From: Gammaproteobacteria bacterium
GTDB lineage: Bacteria > Pseudomonadota > Gammaproteobacteria > Pseudomonadales > Pseudohongiellaceae
Reading direction: 5' to 3'
DNA: 64,000 bases
Assembly (NCBI GenBank): GCA_002711845.1
Contig: PASF01000006.1
Location: forward strand, 1-64,000
The notes beneath the pieces are model-generated. The model did not search any database and had not been told where the DNA came from. It saw only the letters and a program-made list of their open reading frames with translations. Positions 18,928 to 29,290 of the stretch are shown here, piece after piece. The stretch's first letter is position 1. The number at the start of each line of letters is the position of its first letter. The position numbers and the translations under genes are program-made.

Positions 18928-21900
18928 ATGCAACCCACTGACCACCCCACCCGACTGGGCGAGTCTGACGTGCGCCGCACCACGCTTGCGTCGTTGCTGC
19001 AGTTCATTTCACTGAGCGCGGATGTCACCTGGCAGGAAGATGCTGAGGGAACATGCACCTACATCAGCAGTCACAGCGACAAGACCACCGCCGTGGCGGC
19101 GCTGCTGTATCAGCACCAGCTGACCGAGCTGGGCGAAGCGGACAGTTTGGACAGCGCCGGCAGTAGCGACAGTGGCGACAGTGCCGCCAGTAACAACTGG
19201 CAGCACTACCTGGCCTGCGTTGAGGCCCGCCAGCCTTTCCGCCAGATCAAATGCCGCATCAAAGGGGATCAGCAGAGCTACTACCTGCACATCAGCGGGG
19301 TTCCCCAGTTTGATGAGCAGCAGCACTTTCTGGGCTACGACTGCGCCGCCATCGACATGAGCCACGAGCACCGCAGCGAGGCCAGCCTGCTGCGCTTCCG
19401 CGCCGCCATGGACATGTCCATGGACATGATTTACCTGGTCGACCGTGACACCCTGACCTTCCTGGACGTCAACGACACCGCCGCCCGCGCCTACGGTTTC
19501 AGCCGCGAAGAGGTCCTGGCCATGGGCCCCTCGGCAGCCCTGGGGTTTACCGAGAAAGAGCTCATCGAACGTTATGACCGGCTGATCCAGCAGGGCGGCA
19601 GCAGCCGCATTGAGCGCCGCGTCACCCTGAAAGACAACAAACCCGGCATCGTCGAAGTCTACAGCCGCGCCACCTGCCTCAATGGCCGCTGGATCATCAT
19701 CGGCGTCAGCCGCGACATCTCCGATCGCAAGATGGCGGAAACCCGGGCGTTGCATCTGCAGCACATATTCTCCACGCTCAGCCGCATCAACGAGGCCATT
19801 ATTCGCGCCGACGGCGTCGACACCCTGTACCAGAACGTCTGCCGCGCCGCCATCGATGACCAGCTGTTCGCCATGTCCATGGTGGTCACCCCCGATGGCA
19901 AGGGGCAGTTTCGCGGGCTGGCGATGATGGGTGATGAGTCGTTTGAAACCCACCCGCTGCAGATCAGCACCGAGGCCGGTTCACCACTGGGCGATGGGCT
20001 GGTGGGCAGCGCCTTGCGCGAAGGCGTGGCGATGATCAGCAATGACTACATCAATGATCAGCGCTCCCTGCCCTGGCGCGACCGCCTGATGGAGCAGAAC
20101 CTCAACAGCGCCGCCGCCTTCCCGCTGTTCCAGCGTAAACGGGTGGTTGCCGTCATGCTGTTCTATGGCCGCGTCAAGCATGCCTTTGACAGTGAAACCC
20201 AGGCCGTCATGCAAAGCATGGCCGACAACATCTCCTTTGCCCTGGACAGTTTTGCCAATGCCGAGGAACAGGCACGCGCGGCCGCGCTGATCCGGGAAAG
20301 TGAAGCGCGCTTTCGCAGCCTGACCAACCTGACCTCGGATTTCTACTGGGAACAGGACGTCAATCTGCGTTTCACCAAATATGAAGGCCGGGTAGTGGGC
20401 GAGAGCAACCGGAAGGCGGTCAGGACCATACTGGGCCGGCACCTGTGGGAGATGCCCGGCATCAAGCCTGACTCGCTGAACTGGCGCCAGTTGCGGCGAC
20501 TGCTGAAAAAGGAACAGCCTTTCCGCGACTTTGAGTTCTCGTTTACCAACGACGACAATGTGCGCTACCACTTCTCGCTGGCCGGTGAGCCGATCATAGA
20601 CAGTGACGGCAAATTTGCCGGGTATCGGGGTATTTCGCGCGATATCACCGAGAAAAAACGGGTTGCCGATCGCATCAAGCACCTGGCCACCCATGACACC
20701 CTGACCGGCCTGCCCAACCGGGTCATGTTCAGCGAACTGCTGCGCCAGGCCATCCGCACCGCCAACCGCTATCGGGATCAGCGCTTTGCCGTGATGTTTA
20801 TCGACCTGGACCGCTTCAAGGCCGTCAACGATATCTATGGCCACCACACCGGTGATGCGCTGCTGGCGGAAGTCGCCCGGCGCCTGCGCACGCCCCTGCG
20901 CGACAGTGACATTGTGGCACGCCTGGGCGGCGATGAATTTGTGGTGCTGCTGCACAAGGTCAACGACAAACAGCACGCCGGCCAGATCGCGCAGCATGTG
21001 CTGAGCATGCTCAAGCGGCCCATTGCCCTGGATGAGCGCGAATTTGCCGTCAGTGGCAGCATCGGCATCAGCCTGTTCGGGGAGGATGCCCACGATGAAG
21101 AAACCCTGATGAAACACGCCGACACGGCCATGTACGCGGCCAAGGATGACGGGCGCAACAACTTCCGCACTTACGCCGCCGACCTGCACCAGCACACGCA
21201 GGAACGCGCCGTGCTGTCGCTGCAGCTGCGGCACGCCCTGGAGCGCGGTGAACTGAGCCTGCACTATCAGGCCAAGCTGGCACTGTGCAGCAATGATGTG
21301 GTCGGTGTGGAGGCGCTGCTGCGCTGGAATCACCCCGAGCTGGGCGCCATTTCACCGGTGCAGTTCATCCCTATCGCCGAGGACAATGGCCTGATCATTC
21401 CCATCGGCGAGTGGGTCATGGAAACGGCCTGCGAGCAGCTGGTGGCGTGGCAGGCGCAGGGGCTGCCGGCGCTGGGGCTGGCGGTGAACCTGTCCCCGCG
21501 GCAGTTCAATCATCCGGATCTGCACAAGCACATCAGCGAGGTGCTGGCGCGCACCGGCTTTGCCGCTGATCTGCTGGAGCTGGAGATTACCGAAAGCCTG
21601 GTGATGCAGAACCCGGAGCGCGCCATTGAACTGATGTCCACCATCAAGCAGATGGGCGTGGGTTTTGCCATTGATGATTTTGGCACCGGTTATTCGTCGC
21701 TGGGGCAGCTGCGTCATTACCCCATTGATACCCTGAAGATTGACCGTGCCTTTATCCGCGACCTTGATCAAAGCAAGGAAGACCAGGCCATCAGCAAGGC
21801 CATCATCTCCATGGGTAAAACCCTGGGACTGACCGTGGTGGCCGAAGGCGTGGAAACCGTCCGGCAGCTGGCGTTCCTGCGCGAGCACCATTGTGACCAG

Positions 21901-21990
21901 ATACAGGGCTTTCACTTTCATCGCCCCTGCAGTGCCGATGACTTTGTCGCCTGGTACAAACAGGCCGATCTGCCATCCGGCGTCGCCTGA
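18928..21990 (+). CDS. PAS/GAF diguanylate cyclase-phosphodiesterase (GGDEF-EAL)
   Basis: Predicted bifunctional c-di-GMP enzyme, 1020 aa from the start at 18928 (GGGAG just upstream). Order: an N-terminal sensor region, PAS (about 155-270), GAF-like (about 300-440), a further PAS (about 455-590), GGDEF (about 600-755) and EAL (about 770-1015). The GGDEF site is intact (ARLGGDEFVVLL) with an upstream RxxD inhibitory site (RDSD). The EAL site is intact (EALLRW, DDFGTGYSSLGQL), so both activities are possible. There are no clear membrane segments, so it is probably cytosolic. A short SDS/GDS-rich stretch lies near residue 75. It precedes an Aer-like chemoreceptor, pointing to redox or energy sensing feeding motility. 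Confidence 0.92.
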   Translation: MQPTDHPTRLGESDVRRTTLASLLQFISLSADVTWQEDAEGTCTYISSHSDKTTAVAALLYQHQLTELGEADSLDSAGSSDSGDSAASNNWQHYLACVEARQPFRQIKCRIKGDQQSYYLHISGVPQFDEQQHFLGYDCAAIDMSHEHRSEASLLRFRAAMDMSMDMIYLVDRDTLTFLDVNDTAARAYGFSREEVLAMGPSAALGFTEKELIERYDRLIQQGGSSRIERRVTLKDNKPGIVEVYSRATCLNGRWIIIGVSRDISDRKMAETRALHLQHIFSTLSRINEAIIRADGVDTLYQNVCRAAIDDQLFAMSMVVTPDGKGQFRGLAMMGDESFETHPLQISTEAGSPLGDGLVGSALREGVAMISNDYINDQRSLPWRDRLMEQNLNSAAAFPLFQRKRVVAVMLFYGRVKHAFDSETQAVMQSMADNISFALDSFANAEEQARAAALIRESEARFRSLTNLTSDFYWEQDVNLRFTKYEGRVVGESNRKAVRTILGRHLWEMPGIKPDSLNWRQLRRLLKKEQPFRDFEFSFTNDDNVRYHFSLAGEPIIDSDGKFAGYRGISRDITEKKRVADRIKHLATHDTLTGLPNRVMFSELLRQAIRTANRYRDQRFAVMFIDLDRFKAVNDIYGHHTGDALLAEVARRLRTPLRDSDIVARLGGDEFVVLLHKVNDKQHAGQIAQHVLSMLKRPIALDEREFAVSGSIGISLFGEDAHDEETLMKHADTAMYAAKDDGRNNFRTYAADLHQHTQERAVLSLQLRHALERGELSLHYQAKLALCSNDVVGVEALLRWNHPELGAISPVQFIPIAEDNGLIIPIGEWVMETACEQLVAWQAQGLPALGLAVNLSPRQFNHPDLHKHISEVLARTGFAADLLELEITESLVMQNPERAIELMSTIKQMGVGFAIDDFGTGYSSLGQLRHYPIDTLKIDRAFIRDLDQSKEDQAISKAIISMGKTLGLTVVAEGVETVRQLAFLREHHCDQIQGFHFHRPCSADDFVAWYKQADLPSGVA

Positions 21991-22096
21991 ACCGCAGCCC
22001 TGCCCGCCGGCAAAATATTCCTTTGGGTACGCCTCAAGTTGACGTGGCTCTCGCCGTTACACTCTATGAATGCGCAAACTGGATTGAGACTCCCCC

Positions 22097-23635
22097 ATGG
22101 CACAACGCAAGCTGTTCCCAGCCTCCGAAAAACTGGTGTCCACCACCGACCTGAAAAGCTACATCCGCTACGCCAACCCGGAATTCACCGCCATCTCCGG
22201 TTACACCGAAGATGAGCTGATGGGCGCGCCCCACAACATCGTGCGCCACCCGGACATGCCCAAGCAGGCGTTCAAGGCCCTGTGGGACAGCGTTGAGAAA
22301 GGCAAGCCGTGGATGGGCATGGTCAAGAACAAATGCAAGAACGGCGACTATTACTGGGTCGATGCCTACGTCACACCGGTGATGGAAAATGGCAAGGTGG
22401 CCGGTTACCAGTCGGTGCGTTCCTGCCCGGACGAAAACCACGTTGCCAATGCCGAGTCACTGTATAAAAAACTGCGCGCCGGCGCCTCGGTGCGCCTGTC
22501 GTCGCTGTTGTCCTGGCGGCAGTCGCTGCTGGCCATCCAGAGCCTCAGCGTGATTGCCGCTGTTGCCGCTGTCGGTCTGCTCTCTGGCCCGTTGTCGTGG
22601 GTGCTGGCCGCGGTGGCCGCGGTGGCAGGCATCGGCGGCAGTGCCTGGAAACTGGCCCAGATGAACCCGCTGCTGCGCAGCTGCGAGCAGGTCAACCGCG
22701 ATCCGCTGGCGCGGGCAGTGTATACCGGGCGCCATGACGAGCTGGGCAGCATCGAGCTGGCCCTGAGGTTTCGCCGGTCGCAGGCTGACACCATCCTCAA
22801 GCGCATTGACGAGTCGGCCACACGTCTGACGGCGCTGGCCGGGCAGGCCACGGAGTCGGTGAACATCACCGACAAAGCCATTAACCAGCAGCAGCATGAA
22901 CTGGCCTCGGTCTCGTCCGCGGTCACCGAAATGTCCAGTGCCATTGTCGAAGTCGCAAGCAACACCGCCCGCACCTCCAGCGCCGCGGAAGAAGCCGACA
23001 ATTCGGTGGAACAGGGGCATCACTCCATCGAGGAAAGCCTGTCCGCCACCACCCAGCTGGCGGAGAACATTGATGATATTACCCAGCTGATCAATGGCCT
23101 GGGCACCGACAGCAAAGCCATTGGCTCGGTGATCGAGGTGATCAATGCCATCGCCGAACAGACCAACCTGCTGGCCCTGAACGCGGCCATCGAGGCAGCG
23201 CGCGCCGGTGAACAGGGCCGCGGCTTTGCTGTGGTCGCCGATGAAGTGCGTACCCTGGCGCAGTGCACACAAAACTCCACGGTGGAGATCAAGGACATCA
23301 TCTCACGCATCCAGAACAGCACCAGCAGCTGTGTCGACAGCATCACCGATGCGCAGAGCAAGGCCAAAGCCTGTGTCAGTTACAACCAGCAGGCCGGCCA
23401 GTCCTATACCTCGATCAGCAAGGCGGTGTCGGACATCCGCAACATGACCTTCCAGGTGGCCACGGCGGTGGAAGAACAAAGCGCGGTGGCCGAAGAGGTC
23501 AATCGCAATATCGTCAATATTCAGGGGCAGTCCGAGAAAACCAGCGAGGCCTCGCGCATCAATGCTGACAGCAGCACACGCCTGGCCAGGGACATTGCCG
23601 CGATGCGTGAGCTGGTCAAGCAGTTCAGTGCCTGA
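22097..23635 (+). CDS. Aer-like PAS methyl-accepting chemotaxis protein
   Basis: Energy/redox-taxis receptor. The N-terminal PAS domain ([26 protein letters not shown], residues about 25-120) matches the FAD-type PAS of Aer. A double hydrophobic hairpin (about 150-195) anchors it in the membrane without a periplasmic domain. The cytoplasmic signalling tip is the canonical [18 protein letters not shown]...[11 protein letters not shown]. The length of 512 aa matches Aer. No CheB/CheR pentapeptide is visible at the C-terminus (VKQFSA). Confidence 0.93.
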   Translation: MAQRKLFPASEKLVSTTDLKSYIRYANPEFTAISGYTEDELMGAPHNIVRHPDMPKQAFKALWDSVEKGKPWMGMVKNKCKNGDYYWVDAYVTPVMENGKVAGYQSVRSCPDENHVANAESLYKKLRAGASVRLSSLLSWRQSLLAIQSLSVIAAVAAVGLLSGPLSWVLAAVAAVAGIGGSAWKLAQMNPLLRSCEQVNRDPLARAVYTGRHDELGSIELALRFRRSQADTILKRIDESATRLTALAGQATESVNITDKAINQQQHELASVSSAVTEMSSAIVEVASNTARTSSAAEEADNSVEQGHHSIEESLSATTQLAENIDDITQLINGLGTDSKAIGSVIEVINAIAEQTNLLALNAAIEAARAGEQGRGFAVVADEVRTLAQCTQNSTVEIKDIISRIQNSTSSCVDSITDAQSKAKACVSYNQQAGQSYTSISKAVSDIRNMTFQVATAVEEQSAVAEEVNRNIVNIQGQSEKTSEASRINADSSTRLARDIAAMRELVKQFSA

Positions 23636-23736
23636 TCCGGCCATCACGCGGGCACTGGCATGATGTGAATCCATTCATTTTTGGTTTAGAATCGGTCTGT
23701 CGATATTTCCGGCAAGAATAACAAGAGACCGATGCC

Positions 23737-24903
23737 ATGCTGTACCCGCAACTGAATTTTGATCTGGACGAAACACTGGTGATGCTGCAGACGCAGATCC
23801 GCCAGTTTGCTGCCAACGAGATAGCGCCGCGCGCTGCCGACATTGACCGCGACAATGACTTCCCGGCTGACCTGTGGCGCAAAATGGGCGACCTGGGCTT
23901 GCTGGGTATCACGGTCTCGGAGCAGTACGGTGGCGCCGGCCTGGGGTATCTGGCCCATGTCATCGCCGCTGAGGAAATCAGCCGTGCCTCGGCCAGTGTC
24001 GGCCTGAGTTACGGTGCCCACTCCAACCTGTGTGTCAATCAGATTTACCGCAACGGCAACGACGCGCAAAAGCAGCGCTACCTGCCCGGCCTGGTCAGTG
24101 GCGAGGCCATTGGCGCGCTGGCCATGAGCGAGCACAATGCCGGCTCCGATGTGGTGAGCATGAAACTCAGCGCCCGCCGCCAGGGTGATGTGTATGTGCT
24201 CAATGGCAGCAAGATGTGGATCACCAACGGGCCCGATGCCCATGTCTATGTGATCTATGCCCGCACCGATGCGGATGCCGGCGCCCATGGCATCACCGCG
24301 TTCCTGGTGGAACGGGATTTTCCCGGTTTCAGCCGCTCGCCCAAGCTCGACAAACTGGGCATGCGCGGTTCCAACACCTGTGAACTGGTGTTCCAGGATT
24401 GCCAGGTGCCGGCGGCGAATGTTCTGGGCGCGGAAAACGGCGGCGTGCAGGTGCTGATGAGTGGCCTGGACTATGAACGCGTGGTGCTCTCCGGCGGACC
24501 GCTGGGCATCATGCAGGCCTGTGTGGATGCGGTGCTGCCCTATATTCATGACCGCAAGCAATTCGGCGAAGCCATCGGCAACTTCCAGTTTATCCAGGGC
24601 AAGGTCGCCGACATGTACACCAACCTCAACGCCGCCCGCGCGTACGTGTATGCGGTGGCGCGCGCCTGCGATCGCGGCGAGACCACGCGCAAGGACGCAG
24701 CCGGGGCCATCCTGTTCAGCGCCGACAAGGCCACGCAACTGGCACTGGAAGCGATCCAGATTCTGGGCGGAAACGGTTACATCAATGATTACCCGGTTGG
24801 GCGGCTGCTCCGGGATGCCAAGCTGTACGAGATCGGCGCCGGCACCCAGGAAATCCGCCGCATGCTGATCGGCCGCGAACTGTTCCGGGAGACACAGTCG
24901 TGA
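23737..24903 (+). CDS. liuA: Isovaleryl-CoA dehydrogenase LiuA
   Basis: FAD acyl-CoA dehydrogenase oxidising isovaleryl-CoA to 3-methylcrotonyl-CoA in leucine breakdown. It has [44 protein letters not shown] and the C-terminal [22 protein letters not shown]; the 388-aa length is normal. It is first in a co-directional liu cluster, 34 bp before liuB. The usual MerR-type regulator liuR is not next to it; a chemoreceptor gene is there instead. Confidence 0.95.
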   Translation: MLYPQLNFDLDETLVMLQTQIRQFAANEIAPRAADIDRDNDFPADLWRKMGDLGLLGITVSEQYGGAGLGYLAHVIAAEEISRASASVGLSYGAHSNLCVNQIYRNGNDAQKQRYLPGLVSGEAIGALAMSEHNAGSDVVSMKLSARRQGDVYVLNGSKMWITNGPDAHVYVIYARTDADAGAHGITAFLVERDFPGFSRSPKLDKLGMRGSNTCELVFQDCQVPAANVLGAENGGVQVLMSGLDYERVVLSGGPLGIMQACVDAVLPYIHDRKQFGEAIGNFQFIQGKVADMYTNLNAARAYVYAVARACDRGETTRKDAAGAILFSADKATQLALEAIQILGGNGYINDYPVGRLLRDAKLYEIGAGTQEIRRMLIGRELFRETQS

Positions 24904-24937
24904 ACGGGGCAACAGCCTTGAGCGGAGAAAAGCACCG

Positions 24938-26539
24938 ATGAGCAGATTGACCTCCGCCATCAGCCCCCAGAGCGAGGCCTTTGCCAGCAATTACCAGCAC
25001 CATTGCGCGCTGCGCGATGAACTGCAGAGCCTGACCGCCACCCTGGCGCTGGGCGGTGATGAACGCTCCCGGCAGCGTCACCAGCAGCGTGGCAAACTGC
25101 TGCCACGCGAACGCATTGAGGCGCTGCTCGACACCGGCTCGCCGTTTCTGGAATTCTCCGCGCTGGCCGCCTATCAGGTCTATGACGACGACATACCCGG
25201 CGCCGGGCTGATCAGCGGCCTGGGCATGGTGTCGGGGCAATGCTGCGTGATTGTCGCCAACGATGCCACGGTCAAGGGCGGCACCTACTATCCATTGACC
25301 GTCAAAAAACATTTGCGCGCGCAGCAGATTGCCGCCGAGAATCATCTGTCCTGCATTTACCTGGTGGATTCCGGCGGTGCCAACCTGCCCCACCAGGCCG
25401 AGGTGTTCCCGGACCGGGAGCATTTTGGTCGCATCTTCTATAACCAGGCCCGCATGTCGGCAGCAGGTATCCCACAAATTGCGGCGGTGATGGGTTCGTG
25501 TACCGCCGGCGGTGCGTATGTACCGGCGATGGCGGATGAATCGATTATCGTGCGTGAACAGGGCACGATTTTTCTCGGCGGCCCGCCGCTGGTGAAAGCC
25601 GCCACCGGCGAGGTGGTCACTGCGGAAGAGTTAGGCGGTGGCCAGGTGCACAGTCAGATCTCCGGCGTCGCCGATCAACTGGCCGATGATGACATGCATG
25701 CCCTGGCGCTGATCCGGCGCAGTATCGCGCGCCTGAACCGCCCTGCCCGCACGCTGGACCTGAGCGCCCCGCCGCCGGCGTTCGACAGCGATGAGCTGCT
25801 GGGCATTGTGCCAGCCGATGTGCGCCAGCCCTATGATGTGCGCGAGGTCATTGCCCGGGTCGTGGACGGCTCCGTGTTTGATGAATTCAAGCCCCTGTAT
25901 GGCGCCACCCTGGTGTGCGGGTTTGCCGACATCCTGGGACAGAGCGTCGGCATCATTGCCAACAACGGCATCCTGTTTTCCGAAAGCGCGTTAAAAGGCA
26001 GTCACTTTATCCAGCTGTGTTGCCAGCGCAATATCCCCTTGGTATTTTTGCAGAACATCACCGGTTTTATGGTGGGCAAAAAGTACGAACATGAGGGCAT
26101 TGCCAAAAACGGTGCCAAGCTGGTCAATGCCGTGGCCACGGCCAGTGTGCCCAAGGTCACGGTGCTGATTGGCGGCAGTTTTGGTGCCGGCAATTACGGC
26201 ATGTGTGGCCGCGCCTACGATCCACGCTTTCTGTGGACCTGGCCCAATGCGCGGATCTCGGTGATGGGGGGTGCCCAGGCGGCCGGCGTGCTGGCGCAGA
26301 TCAAGGCCGAGACCCTGGCCGCCAAAAATCAGTCGTGGAGCGCCGAACAGGAACAGCAGTTCAAGAAACCCATTGAAGACAAGTATGAACGCGAAGGCCA
26401 TCCCTACTATGCCAGTGCGCGGCTGTGGGATGACGGGGTGATCGCCCCCACCGATACGCGTGTGGTATTGGGCCTGTCACTGTTTGCCGCGCGACATGCT
26501 CCGCAGCAGGACACCCGGTTTGGCATTTTCCGCATGTAA
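24938..26539 (+). CDS. liuB: Methylcrotonoyl-CoA carboxylase beta subunit LiuB
   Basis: Carboxyltransferase subunit that moves CO2 from biotin to 3-methylcrotonyl-CoA. It has the N- and C-terminal carboxyltransferase halves, with [38 protein letters not shown], the [11 protein letters not shown] oxyanion region and [20 protein letters not shown]. The 533-aa length is typical. It works as a complex with LiuD, encoded two genes downstream. Confidence 0.95.
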   Translation: MSRLTSAISPQSEAFASNYQHHCALRDELQSLTATLALGGDERSRQRHQQRGKLLPRERIEALLDTGSPFLEFSALAAYQVYDDDIPGAGLISGLGMVSGQCCVIVANDATVKGGTYYPLTVKKHLRAQQIAAENHLSCIYLVDSGGANLPHQAEVFPDREHFGRIFYNQARMSAAGIPQIAAVMGSCTAGGAYVPAMADESIIVREQGTIFLGGPPLVKAATGEVVTAEELGGGQVHSQISGVADQLADDDMHALALIRRSIARLNRPARTLDLSAPPPAFDSDELLGIVPADVRQPYDVREVIARVVDGSVFDEFKPLYGATLVCGFADILGQSVGIIANNGILFSESALKGSHFIQLCCQRNIPLVFLQNITGFMVGKKYEHEGIAKNGAKLVNAVATASVPKVTVLIGGSFGAGNYGMCGRAYDPRFLWTWPNARISVMGGAQAAGVLAQIKAETLAAKNQSWSAEQEQQFKKPIEDKYEREGHPYYASARLWDDGVIAPTDTRVVLGLSLFAARHAPQQDTRFGIFRM

Positions 26540-26579
26540 CGCCAGCCGCCCTTTCCAATGACAAGAACAAGGGAAACGT

Positions 26580-27491
26580 ATGAACACTCAACCTGACAGC
26601 TCGCCACTGGAGATCAGCCACCCGCATGACGGTGTGACGGTGATCTGGCTGAACCGTCCGCAGAAACACAACGCCATGACCCAGGCGCTGATCGCCGAAC
26701 TGCATGACACCCTGACCACACTGGCCCACGATGACAACACCCGGGTACTGATTCTGGCCGGGCGCGGCAAGAGCTTCTGCTCCGGCGCCGACCTGAACTA
26801 CATGAAGTCGATGGTGGATTTCAGCCACGAAGAAAACGTTGAGGACGCCAGCCGCTTTGCCGGCATGCTGCAGGCCCTGCATCAATTTCCCAAACCGGTG
26901 ATCGCGGCCCTGCACGGCAATGTGTTTGCCGGGGCCACCGGCCTGACCGCGTGTTCAGATATCGTCATCGCCGCCGACGATGCCCGTTTTTGTGTCAGCG
27001 AAGTCAAGCTGGGCCTGGTGCCGGCGGTGATCAGTCCCTACGTGGTGGCACGCATCGGTGCCCATCAGGCACGGCGCTATTTTCTGACCGCCGAGGTGTT
27101 TGACGCCGAGGCGGCCCGGCAGGCCGGCCTGGTGCACCGCTGTGTGCCGGCAGACACGCTGATGAACGAAGTCATGGCAACGGCGATGCAGCTGCTGAAC
27201 AATGCACCGCGCGCCATGGCCACTACCAAGAACCTGATCAATTACCTGGTGCCGGTGCCGGCCGCGCGCGAAATCACCGACTACACGGCGGCGCTGATCG
27301 CCCGCGTGCGCACCGGCCAGGAAGCCCAGGGCGGCCTGCAGGCCTTCCTCGACAAACAACCACCGCCCTGGTCGCAGGACAGCAGCCCTGAGCCTGTAAA
27401 CAGCCCTGAGCTTGTAAACAGCCCTGAGCGGATTGACAGCCCTGAGCGGATTGACAGCCCTGAGCAGAATAAGAGCAAGGACAAACCATGA
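26580..27491 (+). CDS. liuC: Methylglutaconyl-CoA hydratase LiuC with repetitive C-terminal tail
   Basis: Crotonase-fold hydratase converting 3-methylglutaconyl-CoA to HMG-CoA. It has the crotonase signature GRGKSFCSGADLNYM and HGNVFAGATGLTACSDIVIA. The catalytic core ends about residue 265. The last ~35 residues are five 6-residue repeats of type SPEPVN/SPERID encoded by 18-bp DNA repeats, not a family feature. Its stop overlaps the liuD start by ATGA, implying translational coupling. Confidence 0.93.
   Translation: MNTQPDSSPLEISHPHDGVTVIWLNRPQKHNAMTQALIAELHDTLTTLAHDDNTRVLILAGRGKSFCSGADLNYMKSMVDFSHEENVEDASRFAGMLQALHQFPKPVIAALHGNVFAGATGLTACSDIVIAADDARFCVSEVKLGLVPAVISPYVVARIGAHQARRYFLTAEVFDAEAARQAGLVHRCVPADTLMNEVMATAMQLLNNAPRAMATTKNLINYLVPVPAAREITDYTAALIARVRTGQEAQGGLQAFLDKQPPPWSQDSSPEPVNSPELVNSPERIDSPERIDSPEQNKSKDKP
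27384..27473 (+). repeat. 18-bp tandem repeat in the 3' end of liuC
   Basis: Five units begin with AGCCCTGAG and encode SPEPVN, SPELVN, SPERID, SPERID and SPEQNK. Units 3 and 4 are identical. The array extends the protein with a charged, Pro-rich tail. Confidence 0.92.
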
Positions 27492-29290
27492 TCACCCGCC
27501 TGCTGGTCATTAACCGCGGCGAAATTGCCTGCCGCATCATGCGCACTGCGCAGCGTCTGGGCATTGAGTGCGCGGCGGTGTATTCACCGGCTGATCGCGA
27601 TGCCCTGCATGTGCTGCTGGCCGACCGGGCCTTTGCCCTGCGCGGCAATGCCGCCAGCGACAGCTACCTGGATCAGCAGCAGCTGCTGGCCATTGCCACT
27701 GACTGGGGCGCCGAGGCCATTCATCCCGGTTACGGTTTTTTGTCCGAGAACAGTGACTTCGCGCGGGCCGTGACCGACGCCGGCATGCGTTTTGTTGGCC
27801 CCGGCGCCGAGGCCATAGCGGCCATGGGCTCCAAGGCCCGCGCCAAGCAGCTAATGGCCGAAGCCGATGTGCCCATGCTGCCGGGTTACCATGGCGATGC
27901 GCAGGATATCGCGGTGCTGCGCGAGGCGGCTGATCAGGCCGGTTATCCGGTGCTGCTGAAAGCCGTTGCCGGTGGGGGTGGTCGCGGCCTGCGGGTGGTC
28001 CATGCCGAGGTGGAACTCGAGGAGGCCCTGGCGGCGGTGCAGCGCGAAGCCCGGGCGGCGTTTGGTGACCCGCGCGTGCTGCTGGAGAAATACCTGCCCC
28101 AGGCCCGGCATGTGGAGATCCAGGTGTTTGCCGACGACCATGGCCACTGCGTGCATCTGCATGAACGCGACTGCTCTGTGCAGCGTCGTCATCAGAAGCT
28201 GATCGAAGAGGCACCGGCCCCGGGTCTGGATGATGCCACGCGGACGGCGATGGGCGCGGCAGCCGTGCGCGCCGCCACCGGCATCGGTTACTCGGGCGCG
28301 GGTACCGTGGAGTTCCTGTATCAGGGCGGTGAGTTCTATTTTCTGGAAATGAATACCCGCCTGCAGGTGGAGCACCCGGTCACCGAGTGCATCACCGGCC
28401 TGGACCTGGTGGAGTGGCAGCTGCGTGTGGCCAGCGGTGAAGCGCTGCCGCTGACTCAGGCCGACATTCCGCGCCACGGCTGGGCCATCGAGGCGCGCAT
28501 CAATGCTGAGACCGGTGCCCCGGATTTTTTACCGTCAACCGGCCTGATCACCGACCTGGTGTGGCCGCAGGGGGACGCGCTGCGTGTGGATGCCGGCTTC
28601 CGCAGCGGCGATCGGATCAGCGTGTTCTATGACAGCATGCTGGGCAAGCTGATTGCCTGGGGTCCCAGCCGCGCCGAGGCGGTGGCGGAACTGTCCCGTG
28701 GGCTGGGGCAACTTCGCGTCAGTGGCATCAGTCACAACGCCGAGTTCCTGGGGGCTGTGCTTGATACGCCGGCGTTTCGCGCGGCGGATGTGCATACCGG
28801 GTTTCTGGCGCAGCATCAGCAGGACATTGCGGTGGCGCTGATACAGCGGCGGCCCCAGGACGACCCGGCGACTCAACACCCGGACTGGGGGACGCTCTCG
28901 CGCGGGGGGCCCTTAACCGGCTGGCGGCAGAATCGCGGTCAGGCGCAGAGGTTCAGCCAGCAGTACCATATGCGGCCGCTGTATGCTGGCACCGCACCGT
29001 CGGCGGCCACGGACATCAATACGCTGGCGGGCGGCGGTGCGCAGGGTCAGTCGCAACAGGCATTGACCGCGCCCCTGCCCGGCCGGGTCATCAAACTGCT
29101 GGTCAGCGCCGGCGACAGTGTTGTTGCTGGCCAGCCGCTGCTGGTGATGGAGGCCATGAAAATGGAACATACCCTGCGCGCCACCGCCGATGCCCGCATC
29201 GACGCGGTGCACTGCGAAACCGATGCCATGGTGCAGCCCGATCAGTTGCTGATCGCCTTTGCTGTCCCCGCCGAGGCGCAGCCGTCATGA
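27488..29290 (+). CDS. liuD: Methylcrotonoyl-CoA carboxylase alpha (biotin) subunit LiuD
   Basis: ATP-dependent biotin carboxylase plus biotin carrier. N-terminal biotin carboxylase: IHPGYGFLSEN, KAVAGGGGRGLRVV, HLHERDCSVQRRHQKLIEEA and MNTRLQVEHPVTE. C-terminal biotinyl domain with the lysine in VMEAMKMEHT (near residue 558). At 600 aa the linker between the halves is shorter than in many homologues (about 650-670). It is coupled by ATGA overlaps to liuC upstream and liuE downstream. Confidence 0.95.
   Translation: MITRLLVINRGEIACRIMRTAQRLGIECAAVYSPADRDALHVLLADRAFALRGNAASDSYLDQQQLLAIATDWGAEAIHPGYGFLSENSDFARAVTDAGMRFVGPGAEAIAAMGSKARAKQLMAEADVPMLPGYHGDAQDIAVLREAADQAGYPVLLKAVAGGGGRGLRVVHAEVELEEALAAVQREARAAFGDPRVLLEKYLPQARHVEIQVFADDHGHCVHLHERDCSVQRRHQKLIEEAPAPGLDDATRTAMGAAAVRAATGIGYSGAGTVEFLYQGGEFYFLEMNTRLQVEHPVTECITGLDLVEWQLRVASGEALPLTQADIPRHGWAIEARINAETGAPDFLPSTGLITDLVWPQGDALRVDAGFRSGDRISVFYDSMLGKLIAWGPSRAEAVAELSRGLGQLRVSGISHNAEFLGAVLDTPAFRAADVHTGFLAQHQQDIAVALIQRRPQDDPATQHPDWGTLSRGGPLTGWRQNRGQAQRFSQQYHMRPLYAGTAPSAATDINTLAGGGAQGQSQQALTAPLPGRVIKLLVSAGDSVVAGQPLLVMEAMKMEHTLRATADARIDAVHCETDAMVQPDQLLIAFAVPAEAQPS

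Noticed and set aside
23636-23736. liuR regulator expected before liuA
   Set aside because: The 101-bp gap holds no ORF; the gene upstream is a chemoreceptor, so the regulator is elsewhere or absent.
27274-27648. Minus-strand ORF rich in QGCQSAQGC repeats
   Set aside because: It is the antisense reading of the liuC 18-bp repeat and liuD start, with no independent support.
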